Shown: piece after piece, positions 16,787 through 24,679 of the stretch
How positions within the stretch are numbered: the first letter of the stretch is position 1
How the letters are laid out: each line of letters opens with the position of its first letter
Assembly (NCBI RefSeq): GCF_013364195.1
Contig: NZ_CP054918.1
Span: 5,507,001 to 5,571,000 of the forward strand
DNA: 64,000 nt
Origin: Streptomyces sp. NA04227
GTDB taxonomy: Bacteria; Actinomycetota; Actinomycetes; Streptomycetales; Streptomycetaceae
Reading direction: 5' to 3'
The notes under the pieces: generated by a model
Seen by the model: the letters and a program-made list of their open reading frames with translations, nothing else
Database searches by the model: none
Told to the model about the DNA's origin: nothing
Program-made: the position numbers and the translations under genes

Positions 16787-19745
16787 GCCCCCGGCCGACG
16801 CCTCGGGCGTCGACCCGCACCGGATCGCCGAGATCATCGTCGAAACCGGCAACGGCAGACGGCGCGGTTCCGGGTACCGGATCTCCGCCGCATCGATCCT
16901 CACGGCCGCCCACGTCGTGGCCGATGCCACCGAGACCGTCGTACGGTGCGACGCCGACCGGCCCGAGGAGTGGTCCGCACCGGCGTCCGTGACCTGGGCG
17001 GACGGGACCAGCGATCTGGCGGTACTGACCGTCGTACCGCCGACGACAGCCCCCACTGTGGTGGAGCCGGTCCGCTTCGGGCGCATCGACGACGAGCGGG
17101 CCGGTCTGGTCGAGGTGCACGCCGTCGGATTCCCGCTGTTCAAACGGCGCCGTCGGGGCGAGGTGGCCTTCCGTGAACTGCACCAGGCGGACGGGACCGT
17201 GGCCACGCTCTCCAATCGGCGCACCCGCAGGCTGGAAATCACGGTGACCCCCGCCGACTCCGATCCCGACCCGGCGACGTCGCCCTGGTCGGGGATGTCC
17301 GGCGCCGCCGTATGGGCGGGCAGCCGGATCGTCGGGGTGGTCGCCGAACACCACCGCGCGGAGGGGTCGGGGCGTCTCACCGCCGTCCCGCTCGACCACG
17401 CGCTGCGCGAGCTGACGGCCGGGGCGCGTGCGGAACTCCTTCAACTCCTCGCACTCCCCGACATCGCATCACTGCCCCTGGCCGGTCCGGGGCAGGGGCA
17501 GGGGCAGGGGCAGGCTGAGGATCAACGGCTCCCCGGCGTGCGGGTGGTGGGCCTCCCCGTCGCACACGGCATCGAACTGTTCAAGAACCGCACCCGTGAA
17601 CGCGACGCCATCGTCCGGCACTTGAGCGACCCGGCCGTCCGCATGGTGATGGTCACCGGACGACGCGGCATCGGCAAGAGCGCGCTCGCGGCGAAGGTCA
17701 TGGACCTCCTCGACGGCGGAGAATGGCCCGGCCCCGCTCAGGGTCCGCTCCCGTCCGGCCTGGTCAATCTCTCCACCCGTACGTCCGGGATCTCCCTGGA
17801 ACGCCTCTACTTCGACTGCGCCAAGCTGCTCGGCCCGGAGCAGCAGGCGCACCTGCGCGAGTTCTGGACCGCGAGCAACAGCACACAGGACCGGCTGGCG
17901 GAACTGTTCGCGTCCCTGGGGCAGCGGTTGATCGTCATCCTGATGGACAACCTGGAGGACCTGCTCCACGACGACGGAGGCATCGCCGACGACGAACTGG
18001 CCCTCTTCCTCGATCAGTTGTTCCGCGCGCGCGAAACCCCGCGGCTGCTCGTCACCAGCCAGATGCCGGTACGCCTCCCTCCCGAACTGCGGCGCTTCGC
18101 CGCCCATGTGGAGGTTTCCGAGGGCCTCAGCCCCGAAGAGGCGGCCGCGCTGCTGCGCGAACTCGACCGGGACGGCAGCCTCGGCGTGGCCGAGCTGTCC
18201 GACGACGAACTCCTGCGGGCCGCGGTCCGGGTGCACGGCGTCCCGCGAGCCCTGGAACTCCTCGTCGGTGCGGTCGCCGACGACACCGTCCTGCTGCCGA
18301 GCCTGCAGGACGTGCTGGAGGACTTCACCCGACGCCACGACGTTGTCGCGGATCTCGCGCAGGACCGGTACCGGCGCCTCGACGACCCGGCACGCGCGGT
18401 CCTCGGCGTCCTCGCGGCACTGCGCACCCCCGTACGGCAGAACGCCGCCGCGGAGATCATCGGCGGACTCGACCCGGACCTGCCCGTGGCCACGGTGCTC
18501 GCCTCCCTCGTCCGCGTACACCTGGTGTCCGTGGACCGGGCGAGCCGTACGGTCGGGCTCCACCCCATGGACTCGGATCTCGCCTACGCACAGATGACAC
18601 CGAACGGACCATTCGGGAGGCAGCGCGTGGAACGGCACATCGCATCCTGGTACGGGCGCGGAGCTCAACCGTGCGACGCCTGGCGCACGTTGGAGGACGT
18701 GGAACCGCTGCGGCGACAGTTCGACCACCTCGTGCGCGCGGGCGACCACGACGAGGCCGCGCGGGTACTGGGCGAGATGAGCGAATGGCTCGTCTGGCAC
18801 GGCTCCGTGCTCGCCGCGGTCTCGATGCACCTGGCCGTCGACGGCCACATCGAGGACGAGCGGGTGCGCCTCGCCCACGTCGTCGCCTACGGTCACGCCC
18901 GGCTCAGCGCGGGCCCGATGGAACACGCGGCGGAACTGTTCACCCAGGCCGTGGCGCTCGCCGAACGTCTCGATGACCGGGCCGTGTTGCAGAACGCGCT
19001 GTTCGGACTGGGCGATGCCCACCGGCAGCTCGGCGATCTGGGTGCCACCGTCGAACCCCTCGCCCGTGCCGCCGAGTTGGCGCGCGAACTGGCCGACCCC
19101 GAGCGCGAAGTACACGCGCTGCTCTCCCTCAGCCTCGCCCACAGCTACCTCGGCGACGGCCGGAGCGCTCTTGACGGCGCCGAGCGACTCACCGAACTCG
19201 CCCACGAAGGCGGCGACTTGCTCACGATCGCCCGGGCAGGCAACGCGCGCACCATCGCCCTGCTGACACTCGGCCGTTGGCGCGAGACGGTGGCCGCCGG
19301 TGCCGAAACGGCCCGTGCCTATCGCGCCGCCGACAGCCAGGAAGCGATCGCCTACGCGCTGAACGCCCAGGGCATCGCCCTACTGGCCCTCGACGACTCG
19401 GCACAGGCGGCGGCGGTCCTGGCGGAAGCCCGGCACGAGGCCTCACTCATGGAGAACCCTCGTGCCGAGGGCGTCTGCCTGCTCAACCTCGCCTGGGCGC
19501 ACTGGTGCAACGGCGACTTCGACGAGTCCGCCACCACGGCGGAACGGGCCACCACCGCCCTCGACATCGCGGGTGCCGTCCAGAAGTCAGCGTCCCACTC
19601 CCTGGCAGAGGCGGCCCGTTCCCTCCCCGCCACTCCACAAGCCGCCGCCGAGGCCCTGGTCAACGCGGCCTCCGCCCTCGACGGCAACGCCGAGGTCGTC
19701 AGGGCCGACTGGCTGCTGGAGCACGCCCGACGGTTGGAGAGTTGA
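16776..19745 (+). CDS. Trypsin-like peptidase-STAND NTPase-TPR protein
   Basis: 989 residues in three blocks. Residues 1-230 are a chymotrypsin-fold peptidase with H46 (LTAAHVV), D80 (SDLAVL) and S175 (WSGMSGAAV). A Gly-Gln linker (238-246) leads to a P-loop NTPase: Walker A GRRGIGKS (295-302) and Walker B LIVILMDNLED. Its sensor and winged-helix-like segments (GVPRALELL) resemble STAND/AP-ATPases. The C-terminal 350 residues are TPR-like helical repeats. In published comparative studies such peptidase-NTPase-TPR proteins, paired with trypco domains, are predicted regulated conflict or immune systems in which NTP-dependent oligomerisation activates proteolysis. No signal peptide is seen, so it should act in the cytoplasm. 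The partner gene upstream overlaps it by 11 bp. Confidence 0.9.
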   Translation: MRPEPPADASGVDPHRIAEIIVETGNGRRRGSGYRISAASILTAAHVVADATETVVRCDADRPEEWSAPASVTWADGTSDLAVLTVVPPTTAPTVVEPVRFGRIDDERAGLVEVHAVGFPLFKRRRRGEVAFRELHQADGTVATLSNRRTRRLEITVTPADSDPDPATSPWSGMSGAAVWAGSRIVGVVAEHHRAEGSGRLTAVPLDHALRELTAGARAELLQLLALPDIASLPLAGPGQGQGQGQAEDQRLPGVRVVGLPVAHGIELFKNRTRERDAIVRHLSDPAVRMVMVTGRRGIGKSALAAKVMDLLDGGEWPGPAQGPLPSGLVNLSTRTSGISLERLYFDCAKLLGPEQQAHLREFWTASNSTQDRLAELFASLGQRLIVILMDNLEDLLHDDGGIADDELALFLDQLFRARETPRLLVTSQMPVRLPPELRRFAAHVEVSEGLSPEEAAALLRELDRDGSLGVAELSDDELLRAAVRVHGVPRALELLVGAVADDTVLLPSLQDVLEDFTRRHDVVADLAQDRYRRLDDPARAVLGVLAALRTPVRQNAAAEIIGGLDPDLPVATVLASLVRVHLVSVDRASRTVGLHPMDSDLAYAQMTPNGPFGRQRVERHIASWYGRGAQPCDAWRTLEDVEPLRRQFDHLVRAGDHDEAARVLGEMSEWLVWHGSVLAAVSMHLAVDGHIEDERVRLAHVVAYGHARLSAGPMEHAAELFTQAVALAERLDDRAVLQNALFGLGDAHRQLGDLGATVEPLARAAELARELADPEREVHALLSLSLAHSYLGDGRSALDGAERLTELAHEGGDLLTIARAGNARTIALLTLGRWRETVAAGAETARAYRAADSQEAIAYALNAQGIALLALDDSAQAAAVLAEARHEASLMENPRAEGVCLLNLAWAHWCNGDFDESATTAERATTALDIAGAVQKSASHSLAEAARSLPATPQAAAEALVNAASALDGNAEVVRADWLLEHARRLES
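17489..17512 (+). repeat. GGGGCA hexamer repeat in linker
   Basis: Four perfect GGGGCA units encode Gly-Gln alternation in the hinge between peptidase and NTPase. Copy number changes would alter linker length without shifting the frame. Confidence 0.85.
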
Positions 19746-19808
19746 TACGGGTCGGTTGAGGGACCCGTCAGGTCGCTCCCGCTCCGGCCTCCTCCCCTTC
19801 CCCCTGCC

Positions 19809-20735
19809 TCACCCCCGCACCCGCGGCAGCCCCCTCACCCCCATCATCAGCGAGTACACCGACGTCGTGGCCGTAATGAACACCCGGTTGTTCTTGGGCC
19901 CGCCGAAGGCGATGTTGGAGACGGGCTCGGGGATCAGGAGGCGGCCGATCAGGGTGCCGTCGGGGTCGTAGCAGTGGACGCTGTCGTCGATGGTCGCCGC
20001 CCACAGACGGCCGCCGTCGTCGAAGCGGATGTTGTCGAAGCGGCCGCCCTCGGGCCTGCCTTCGGCGAAGACCTTGCCGTCGGACAGGGTGCGGTCCTCG
20101 CGTACCTCGAAGACGCGGATCTGGTTGCGGCGGGTGTCGGAGACGTACAGGTGCTGCTCGTCGGGGGAGAGGACCAGGCCGTTGGGGGCGCCGAAGCCGT
20201 CGGCGGCGAGGTGGACGGTGCCGGTGACCGGGTCGATCCGGTACACGTGGCAGGCGCCGATCTCGCTCTCTGCGCGGTGGCCCTCGTAGTCGCTGGTGAT
20301 GCCGAAGTCGGGGTCGGAGAAGTAGATCGTGCCGTCCGAGTGGACGACCGAGTCGTTGGGGCTGTTGAGCCGCTTGCCCTCGAAACGGTCGGCGAGGACC
20401 GTGATCCCGCCGTTGTGTTCGGTCCTGGTGACCCGGCGGTTGCCCTGCTCGCTGCAGATCAACCGCCCTTGTCCGTCAAGGGTGTTGCCGTTGACGTGCC
20501 CAGCGGCCCGGCGGAAGGTGCTGACCTCGCCGGTCTCCTCGTCCCAGCGCAGCAGACGGTCGTTGGGGATGTCGCTCCAGATGAGCTGGCGCCAGGCCGG
20601 GAGATAGAGCGGCCCCTCCGCCCAGCGGCAGTTGTCGTACAGCTTCTCCAGCTGGCTGTCCCCGTAGACGCAACGGCCGGTACGGAAACGCTCGTCCAGG
20701 ATCTCGTACAGACCGTCGAGAATCTCGCCTGACAT
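19809..20735 (-). CDS. SMP-30/gluconolactonase-family protein
   Basis: 308 residues, ATG start at 20735 with GAGGG just upstream. It has the six-bladed propeller pattern of SMP-30/Gre lactonases: WAEGPLYLP (metal-binding Glu), SPNDSVVHSDGTIYFSDP (metal-binding Asn), and APNGLVLSPDEQHLYVSD (Asn and Asp). These enzymes open sugar or related lactones using a divalent metal. No signal peptide is seen. It is divergent from an Lrp-type regulator with about 76 bp between starts. Confidence 0.9.
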   Translation of the reverse strand: MSGEILDGLYEILDERFRTGRCVYGDSQLEKLYDNCRWAEGPLYLPAWRQLIWSDIPNDRLLRWDEETGEVSTFRRAAGHVNGNTLDGQGRLICSEQGNRRVTRTEHNGGITVLADRFEGKRLNSPNDSVVHSDGTIYFSDPDFGITSDYEGHRAESEIGACHVYRIDPVTGTVHLAADGFGAPNGLVLSPDEQHLYVSDTRRNQIRVFEVREDRTLSDGKVFAEGRPEGGRFDNIRFDDGGRLWAATIDDSVHCYDPDGTLIGRLLIPEPVSNIAFGGPKNNRVFITATTSVYSLMMGVRGLPRVRG

Positions 20736-20811
20736 TTTCCCTCGATTCGCTCACTCAACCGAACATCATTCAGCCTATCAGGAGAGATCGTGGACCAGAT
20801 ATGGTGGGGCG

Positions 20812-21315
20812 ATGAAGAAGGCGGGCAAGGTGAGCGGGGCGGGTGCGAGCGGCATGGCGGCGAAGGTGGACGAGGTCGACCTGCGGCTGCTCGCGCTGCT
20901 CCAGGAAGACGCCGGTCGTTCGTACGCGGCCCTGGGCAAGGAGGTCGGGCTCTCGACCGGAGCCGCGCACGAGCGGGTGCGCAAGCTGCGGGAGAGCGGC
21001 GTGATCACGCGGACCCGGGTCGACATCGACCACGCTGCCGTCGGGCGCGGGGTGCTCGCCTTCGTCATGGTCGAGTCGACGGCCTGGATGGGCGATTCGG
21101 CCGAGGCCTTCGCCGCCGTCCCGGAGATCGAGGAGGCGCACATCATCGCAGGAAGCGCCTCGGTCCTGGTGAAGGTGCGCACCACCGACACCGTCCAACT
21201 CCAGGACGTACTACGGCGGTTGTTCGCGATCGACGGGGTCAGCGGCACTCAGGCCACGGTGGTTCTGGAGAGCTTCTTCGAGCGTCCGACGCTGCGGCCG
21301 GAGGCCGAGGACTGA
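20812..21315 (+). CDS. Lrp/AsnC-family transcriptional regulator
   Basis: 167 residues. An N-terminal helix-turn-helix (DLRLLALLQEDAGRSYAALG, then AHERVRKLRESGVI) is followed by the RAM/ligand-binding domain (AFVMVEST...AHIIAGSASVLVKVRT). An extension of about 18 residues precedes the DNA-binding domain. Divergent position suggests control of the SMP-30 gene and itself in response to an amino acid or related metabolite. Confidence 0.93.
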   Translation: MKKAGKVSGAGASGMAAKVDEVDLRLLALLQEDAGRSYAALGKEVGLSTGAAHERVRKLRESGVITRTRVDIDHAAVGRGVLAFVMVESTAWMGDSAEAFAAVPEIEEAHIIAGSASVLVKVRTTDTVQLQDVLRRLFAIDGVSGTQATVVLESFFERPTLRPEAED

Positions 21316-21443
21316 GATCGAGGAGTGAGGTCGAGGGCTGATGCCGAAGACTGGTGGCGGTGGCGGTGGCGGGGACTGAAGGCTGGGGCCGAGGGCTGAG
21401 GTTGCGACACTTCACGGCGGCCGCACGGCAGTAGGGTGAACCG

Positions 21444-21995
21444 GTGACCTCCTTACCGGAAGGCTCGCCGTCACTCATCGGCGAGGGCGCCCGCGACACG
21501 GCCGTGCAGCGCTTGCAGGAGGCGTACTCCGAAGGGCTCCTCTCGCACGAGGAGTTGGACGAACGCCTCGACCGCGTACTCACCGCCAAGGCGCACAGTG
21601 AGCTCGAATCGGCGCTCGCCTCGATCCCGGAACTCCCTGATCAGCTCCCGGACACCACGTCGACGATCACCGCCGCCGGTGGCCGGATCAAGCGGCGCGG
21701 CACATGGCGGGTGCCCCGGGTCCTCAAAGTCGCGTCCGCGTACGGAAGGGTGCGCCTGGATCTGTCCCGGGCGATCATCGAGCATCCCGTCGTCGACATC
21801 GAATTGCACCTCGGGACGGGCGGGGCCAGGATCACGGTGCCGCGCGACGCGGTCGTGGACGTGCAGGGCCTGCGCACCGACTGGAAGGACCTGCGGTACA
21901 AGGCCCGGCAGCCGTCCCGTCCCGGAGGACCGGAGATCCGCATCTCCGGGGTGATGGGATTCGGGCGGTTGAGGATTCGCCATGCTCGGCGTTGA
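21444..21995 (+). CDS. DUF1707 SHOCT-like protein with C-terminal beta domain
   Basis: 183 residues from the GTG at 21444. The N-terminal 60 residues are the DUF1707 helical hairpin (VQRLQEAYSEGLLSHEELDERL), a common actinobacterial membrane or envelope-related module. The C-terminal part (VVDIELHLGTGGARITVPRDAVVDV) is a repetitive beta structure like that of cell-wall-active antibiotic response proteins. No membrane segment is visible. Function is unknown. Confidence 0.8.
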   Translation: MTSLPEGSPSLIGEGARDTAVQRLQEAYSEGLLSHEELDERLDRVLTAKAHSELESALASIPELPDQLPDTTSTITAAGGRIKRRGTWRVPRVLKVASAYGRVRLDLSRAIIEHPVVDIELHLGTGGARITVPRDAVVDVQGLRTDWKDLRYKARQPSRPGGPEIRISGVMGFGRLRIRHARR

Positions 21996-22132
21996 GGGAC
22001 CAACTGGGCGCTGCGCGCTTCGACGTGGTCGACAGTGCGATGCTCCGGGACGCGGGCTTCGACCGGGTCGACGAACGCCAGGTGGAGGGTGACATCCTGA
22101 ACCTCTACTACGTGGCGCGGAAGGCCAGTTGA
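21996..22132 (+). pseudogene. C-terminal remnant of a SAM-dependent methyltransferase
   Basis: Directly after the DUF1707 stop, one frame (ending TGA 22130-22132) reads FDVVDSAMLRDAGFDRVDER and then GDILNLYYVARKAS. This alternating pattern and the N-x-YYVAR end are typical of the last strands of class I methyltransferases. No start codon, binding motif I or upstream homologous sequence is present, so it appears to be the 3' stub of a deleted gene. This is based on pattern recognition, not on alignment. Confidence 0.4.
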
Positions 22133-22208
22133 GCGGTCCGCGCGAGGGGGCGGGCGGTGCCGGGGCCCATCCGGATCGCGGCCCGGCGCCCCCGTGAGGG
22201 GAGCTCGG

Positions 22209-23744
22209 ATGACGGCGGGGCGGCAGCCGGACCAGATACGCGGGGACCGAATGCGCGCGGACCAGATACGCGGGGACCGGATACCCGCGGACCGGATACC
22301 CGCAGACCGGCTACGCACGGACCGGATACCCGCGGACTGGATCCGCACGGTCTGCGAGCAGGCGCTCGCCGCGCACGACTGTCCCTCGGTCTCCGTGGCC
22401 GTCGTCGAACGGGGCGAGGTCGTCCTGGCCGAGGCGTTCGGGCTCGCCGACATCGCGAGCGGCCGCCCTGCCACCCCCGCCACGGTCTACGGACTCGCCT
22501 CGGTCACCAAGCCGTTCACCGCGGCCGCCGTCCGCCGCACCGCCGACGAGGGCCTGCTCGACCTCGACGCACCGGTGCCGATGCCGGTGCCGGGTCACCA
22601 CAGTGCCGCCCTCGGCCCGCAGCTCGCCCACCCGGCGCCGACCCACCGCCAACTCCTTTCCCACCGGGCCGGGTTGGCGCCGTACTACGACTTCCACTAC
22701 CTGGACGAGGACCGGCCCCGCGCGCCGCGTATCGACCCCGCCCCCTACCTCGGCCAAGTACGCGCCCCCGGTACGGACTTCGCGTATGCCAACCTCGGGT
22801 ATCTGCTCGCCGCCCGGGAGCTGGAACGGTCAACGGGCCGTTCGCTCGCGGACGTTGTGCGGGAGAAGGTGTGCGCGCCGCTCGGGCTCGACTCGTGGCA
22901 CCTGGGGGACAGCCATCGGGACACCTACCCTGGACCGGCCCCGACCGCCGTGCGGTACACCTCCGACGGGCGGGCGTATCCGTCGTACACCGTCAGCCAT
23001 CCGGGCGCCACGCTCGGCTGGGCGACCGCCGCCGACACGGCTCTCTTCGCCTCCGTACACGGGCAGTTGGCCGCAGCGGAAGATGGCCTGCGTGAACTCG
23101 GCACGGTGACCCCGCACTTGGGGTACGGACTCGGCTGGTGTGTGTCGACCGGGCCGGGGCCGCGCATCCTCAGCCACGGCGGCGGAGGCCCCGGAGTCGC
23201 CGCTTTCACCGCCTCCGTACCGGAGTTGGAGCTCGCCGTCGCGGTCCTGTGCAACTCCACCGACAAGGCGGCCCGGGACGCGGTGGTCGCGGAACTGCTG
23301 GGCGAACTGGTCCCGGGCTTCGGGCCCGAGCAGATCTCACCGGTGGCCTCGGAGCCGGGGGACGGACGTGAACCCCGGCTCCCCGAGAGCGGTAAGTGGA
23401 CCGGTTCGCTCGCGACCCCGGAAGGCGAACTGCCCGCCGTACTCACCCTCGGCACCGACGGGCACGCGGTCCTGGAAGTCGCCGACGAGCGCGCGGAAGC
23501 CATCGCCACCGCATCCTCCACCGGATCGCCGAGCGGGGGCCTGCGCGCCGACTTCCCCCTCCAACTCCCCACCCTCGACGCCCGGATCAACAGCCCCCGC
23601 CTCGCACTCGTCCTGAACCCCGGCAGTGCGACGGGCGCCACCGACGCCACCCTGGAAGGCCTCGCCCACGCCTACAAGGCGGGCGACCGGGAAGGGCGGC
23701 TCGGCGCGTTCCTCAGCCATCGGTGTGTGCTGCGGCGCGACTGA
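22209..23744 (+). CDS. Serine hydrolase of the beta-lactamase/PBP (class C-like) family
   Basis: The ATG at 22209 follows GAGGGGAG and gives 511 residues. The catalytic motifs are S98-V-T-K101 (GLASVTKPFT), Y193-A-N195 (YANLGY) and HGGGG near residue 325. These fit D-Ala-D-Ala peptidase, esterase or class C-like hydrolases. No signal peptide is present: instead the N-terminus (residues 8-47) is a five-residue repeat rich in D-R-I-P-A encoded by eight 15-bp units. The C-terminal 150 residues form an extra beta-rich domain as in other long members. The substrate is unknown, and cytoplasmic location is suggested by the missing signal. Confidence 0.85.
   Translation: MTAGRQPDQIRGDRMRADQIRGDRIPADRIPADRLRTDRIPADWIRTVCEQALAAHDCPSVSVAVVERGEVVLAEAFGLADIASGRPATPATVYGLASVTKPFTAAAVRRTADEGLLDLDAPVPMPVPGHHSAALGPQLAHPAPTHRQLLSHRAGLAPYYDFHYLDEDRPRAPRIDPAPYLGQVRAPGTDFAYANLGYLLAARELERSTGRSLADVVREKVCAPLGLDSWHLGDSHRDTYPGPAPTAVRYTSDGRAYPSYTVSHPGATLGWATAADTALFASVHGQLAAAEDGLRELGTVTPHLGYGLGWCVSTGPGPRILSHGGGGPGVAAFTASVPELELAVAVLCNSTDKAARDAVVAELLGELVPGFGPEQISPVASEPGDGREPRLPESGKWTGSLATPEGELPAVLTLGTDGHAVLEVADERAEAIATASSTGSPSGGLRADFPLQLPTLDARINSPRLALVLNPGSATGATDATLEGLAHAYKAGDREGRLGAFLSHRCVLRRD
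22229..22348 (+). repeat. Eight tandem 15-bp repeats
   Basis: The unit is approximately GGACCGGATACCCGC. Three units are identical and others differ at one to five bases. The array keeps the frame and encodes Asp-Arg/Gln-Ile-Pro/Arg-Ala/Gly blocks at the N-terminus of the serine hydrolase. Confidence 0.88.
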
Positions 23745-23843
23745 GCGGTGGCCGAACGGCTGACGCCGCTCCCGCCCGAGTACGCCCGCCCCCAGCGTCC
23801 ATCGACCAGCGGCCCCCTCCCGCATTTTCCCAGGTCAGACACC

Positions 23844-23880
23844 TTGTGATACACGAGTGCATCCGATACATTCACGTATC
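23844..23880 (+). promoter_or_regulatory. Candidate TetR operator and promoter
   Basis: Three GATAC elements occur: GATAC at 23848-23852, GATAC at 23865-23869 and the inverted GTATC at 23876-23880, the last two forming an inverted repeat over ATTCAC. A plausible promoter (TTGTGA at 23844, 17-bp spacing, TACATT at 23867) overlaps these elements, as expected for an autorepressed TetR operon. Confidence 0.5.
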
Positions 23881-23968
23881 CAATCGACCCGGGGCAGGTT
23901 CGGCGCACGTTCGGCGGAGCCCCCTGGGACGCCCCGCCCCCGCACGGTGAGGAACGGCGCAGGCAGCC

Positions 23969-24679
23969 ATGGCATCGACGTCCACCACGCACGGCCAGAC
24001 GCCCGCACCGGGCCCGCCGCCCAAGCGGGTCACGCGGCGGCGTGCGCAGACGCGGCAGCGGCTGCTCGACGCGGCGCTGCACGTCTTCGCGGAGGAGGGC
24101 TTCGGCCGGTCCACGGTCGACAAGGTCTGTGAGCGGGCGGGGTTCACGCGCGGTGCGTTCTACTCCAACTTCACCTCGCTCGACGAGCTGTTCCTCGCCA
24201 TGTGGGAGCAGCGCGCGGACGCGATGCTGCACGATCTGCGCGCGGCGCTCGACGGCCTGGACGCCTCCGGTGAACTGTCCGACGCCGATCCGGACCGGGC
24301 CGTGCAGGCCGTCCTCCGTGTGATCCCGGTGGACGACGCCTGGTACCGCGTGACGGCCGAGTTCACCGCGCACGCGCTGCGCAACCCGCCGCTCAGGCGT
24401 GTGATGGCGGCGCGGGAGCGGGCCATTCTGGAGGCGCTGATGCCGCTGGTGGAGCAGGCGCTCGCGCGGGCGGGGCGCCGGGTCGCGGACCGTGCGGCGC
24501 TGGGGCACGCGCTGATCGCGGTACACGACGGCACCAGTGTGCAGATGCTGATCGAGCCCGGCGTCGAGGACGTCCGCAGGCGCCGCGAGGAACTGTTCGG
24601 GCACGTCCTGAGGGCGTACTCCACCGAGATTGGACATGTCCTGAGGACGTGCTCCACCGAGAGCGAGGACGAGGCATGA
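23969..24679 (+). CDS. TetR-family transcriptional regulator
   Basis: 236 residues, ATG at 23969. The N-terminal helix-turn-helix is clear: TRQRLLDAALHVFAEEGFG, STVDKVCERAGFTRGAFYSN. The C-terminal ligand domain is not recognisable. The last 22 residues are an imperfect duplication (GHVLRAYSTEI / GHVLRTCSTES). The stop overlaps the ATG of the next gene (ATGA), so the regulator and the flavoprotein are coupled, and it probably represses this operon in response to a lipid-like ligand. Confidence 0.93.
   Translation: MASTSTTHGQTPAPGPPPKRVTRRRAQTRQRLLDAALHVFAEEGFGRSTVDKVCERAGFTRGAFYSNFTSLDELFLAMWEQRADAMLHDLRAALDGLDASGELSDADPDRAVQAVLRVIPVDDAWYRVTAEFTAHALRNPPLRRVMAARERAILEALMPLVEQALARAGRRVADRAALGHALIAVHDGTSVQMLIEPGVEDVRRRREELFGHVLRAYSTEIGHVLRTCSTESEDEA
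24599..24664 (+). repeat. Tandem 33-bp duplication at the TetR C-terminus
   Basis: Two adjacent 33-bp units (24599-24631, 24632-24664) encode GHVLRAYSTEI and GHVLRTCSTES. The reading frame is maintained. Confidence 0.8.
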
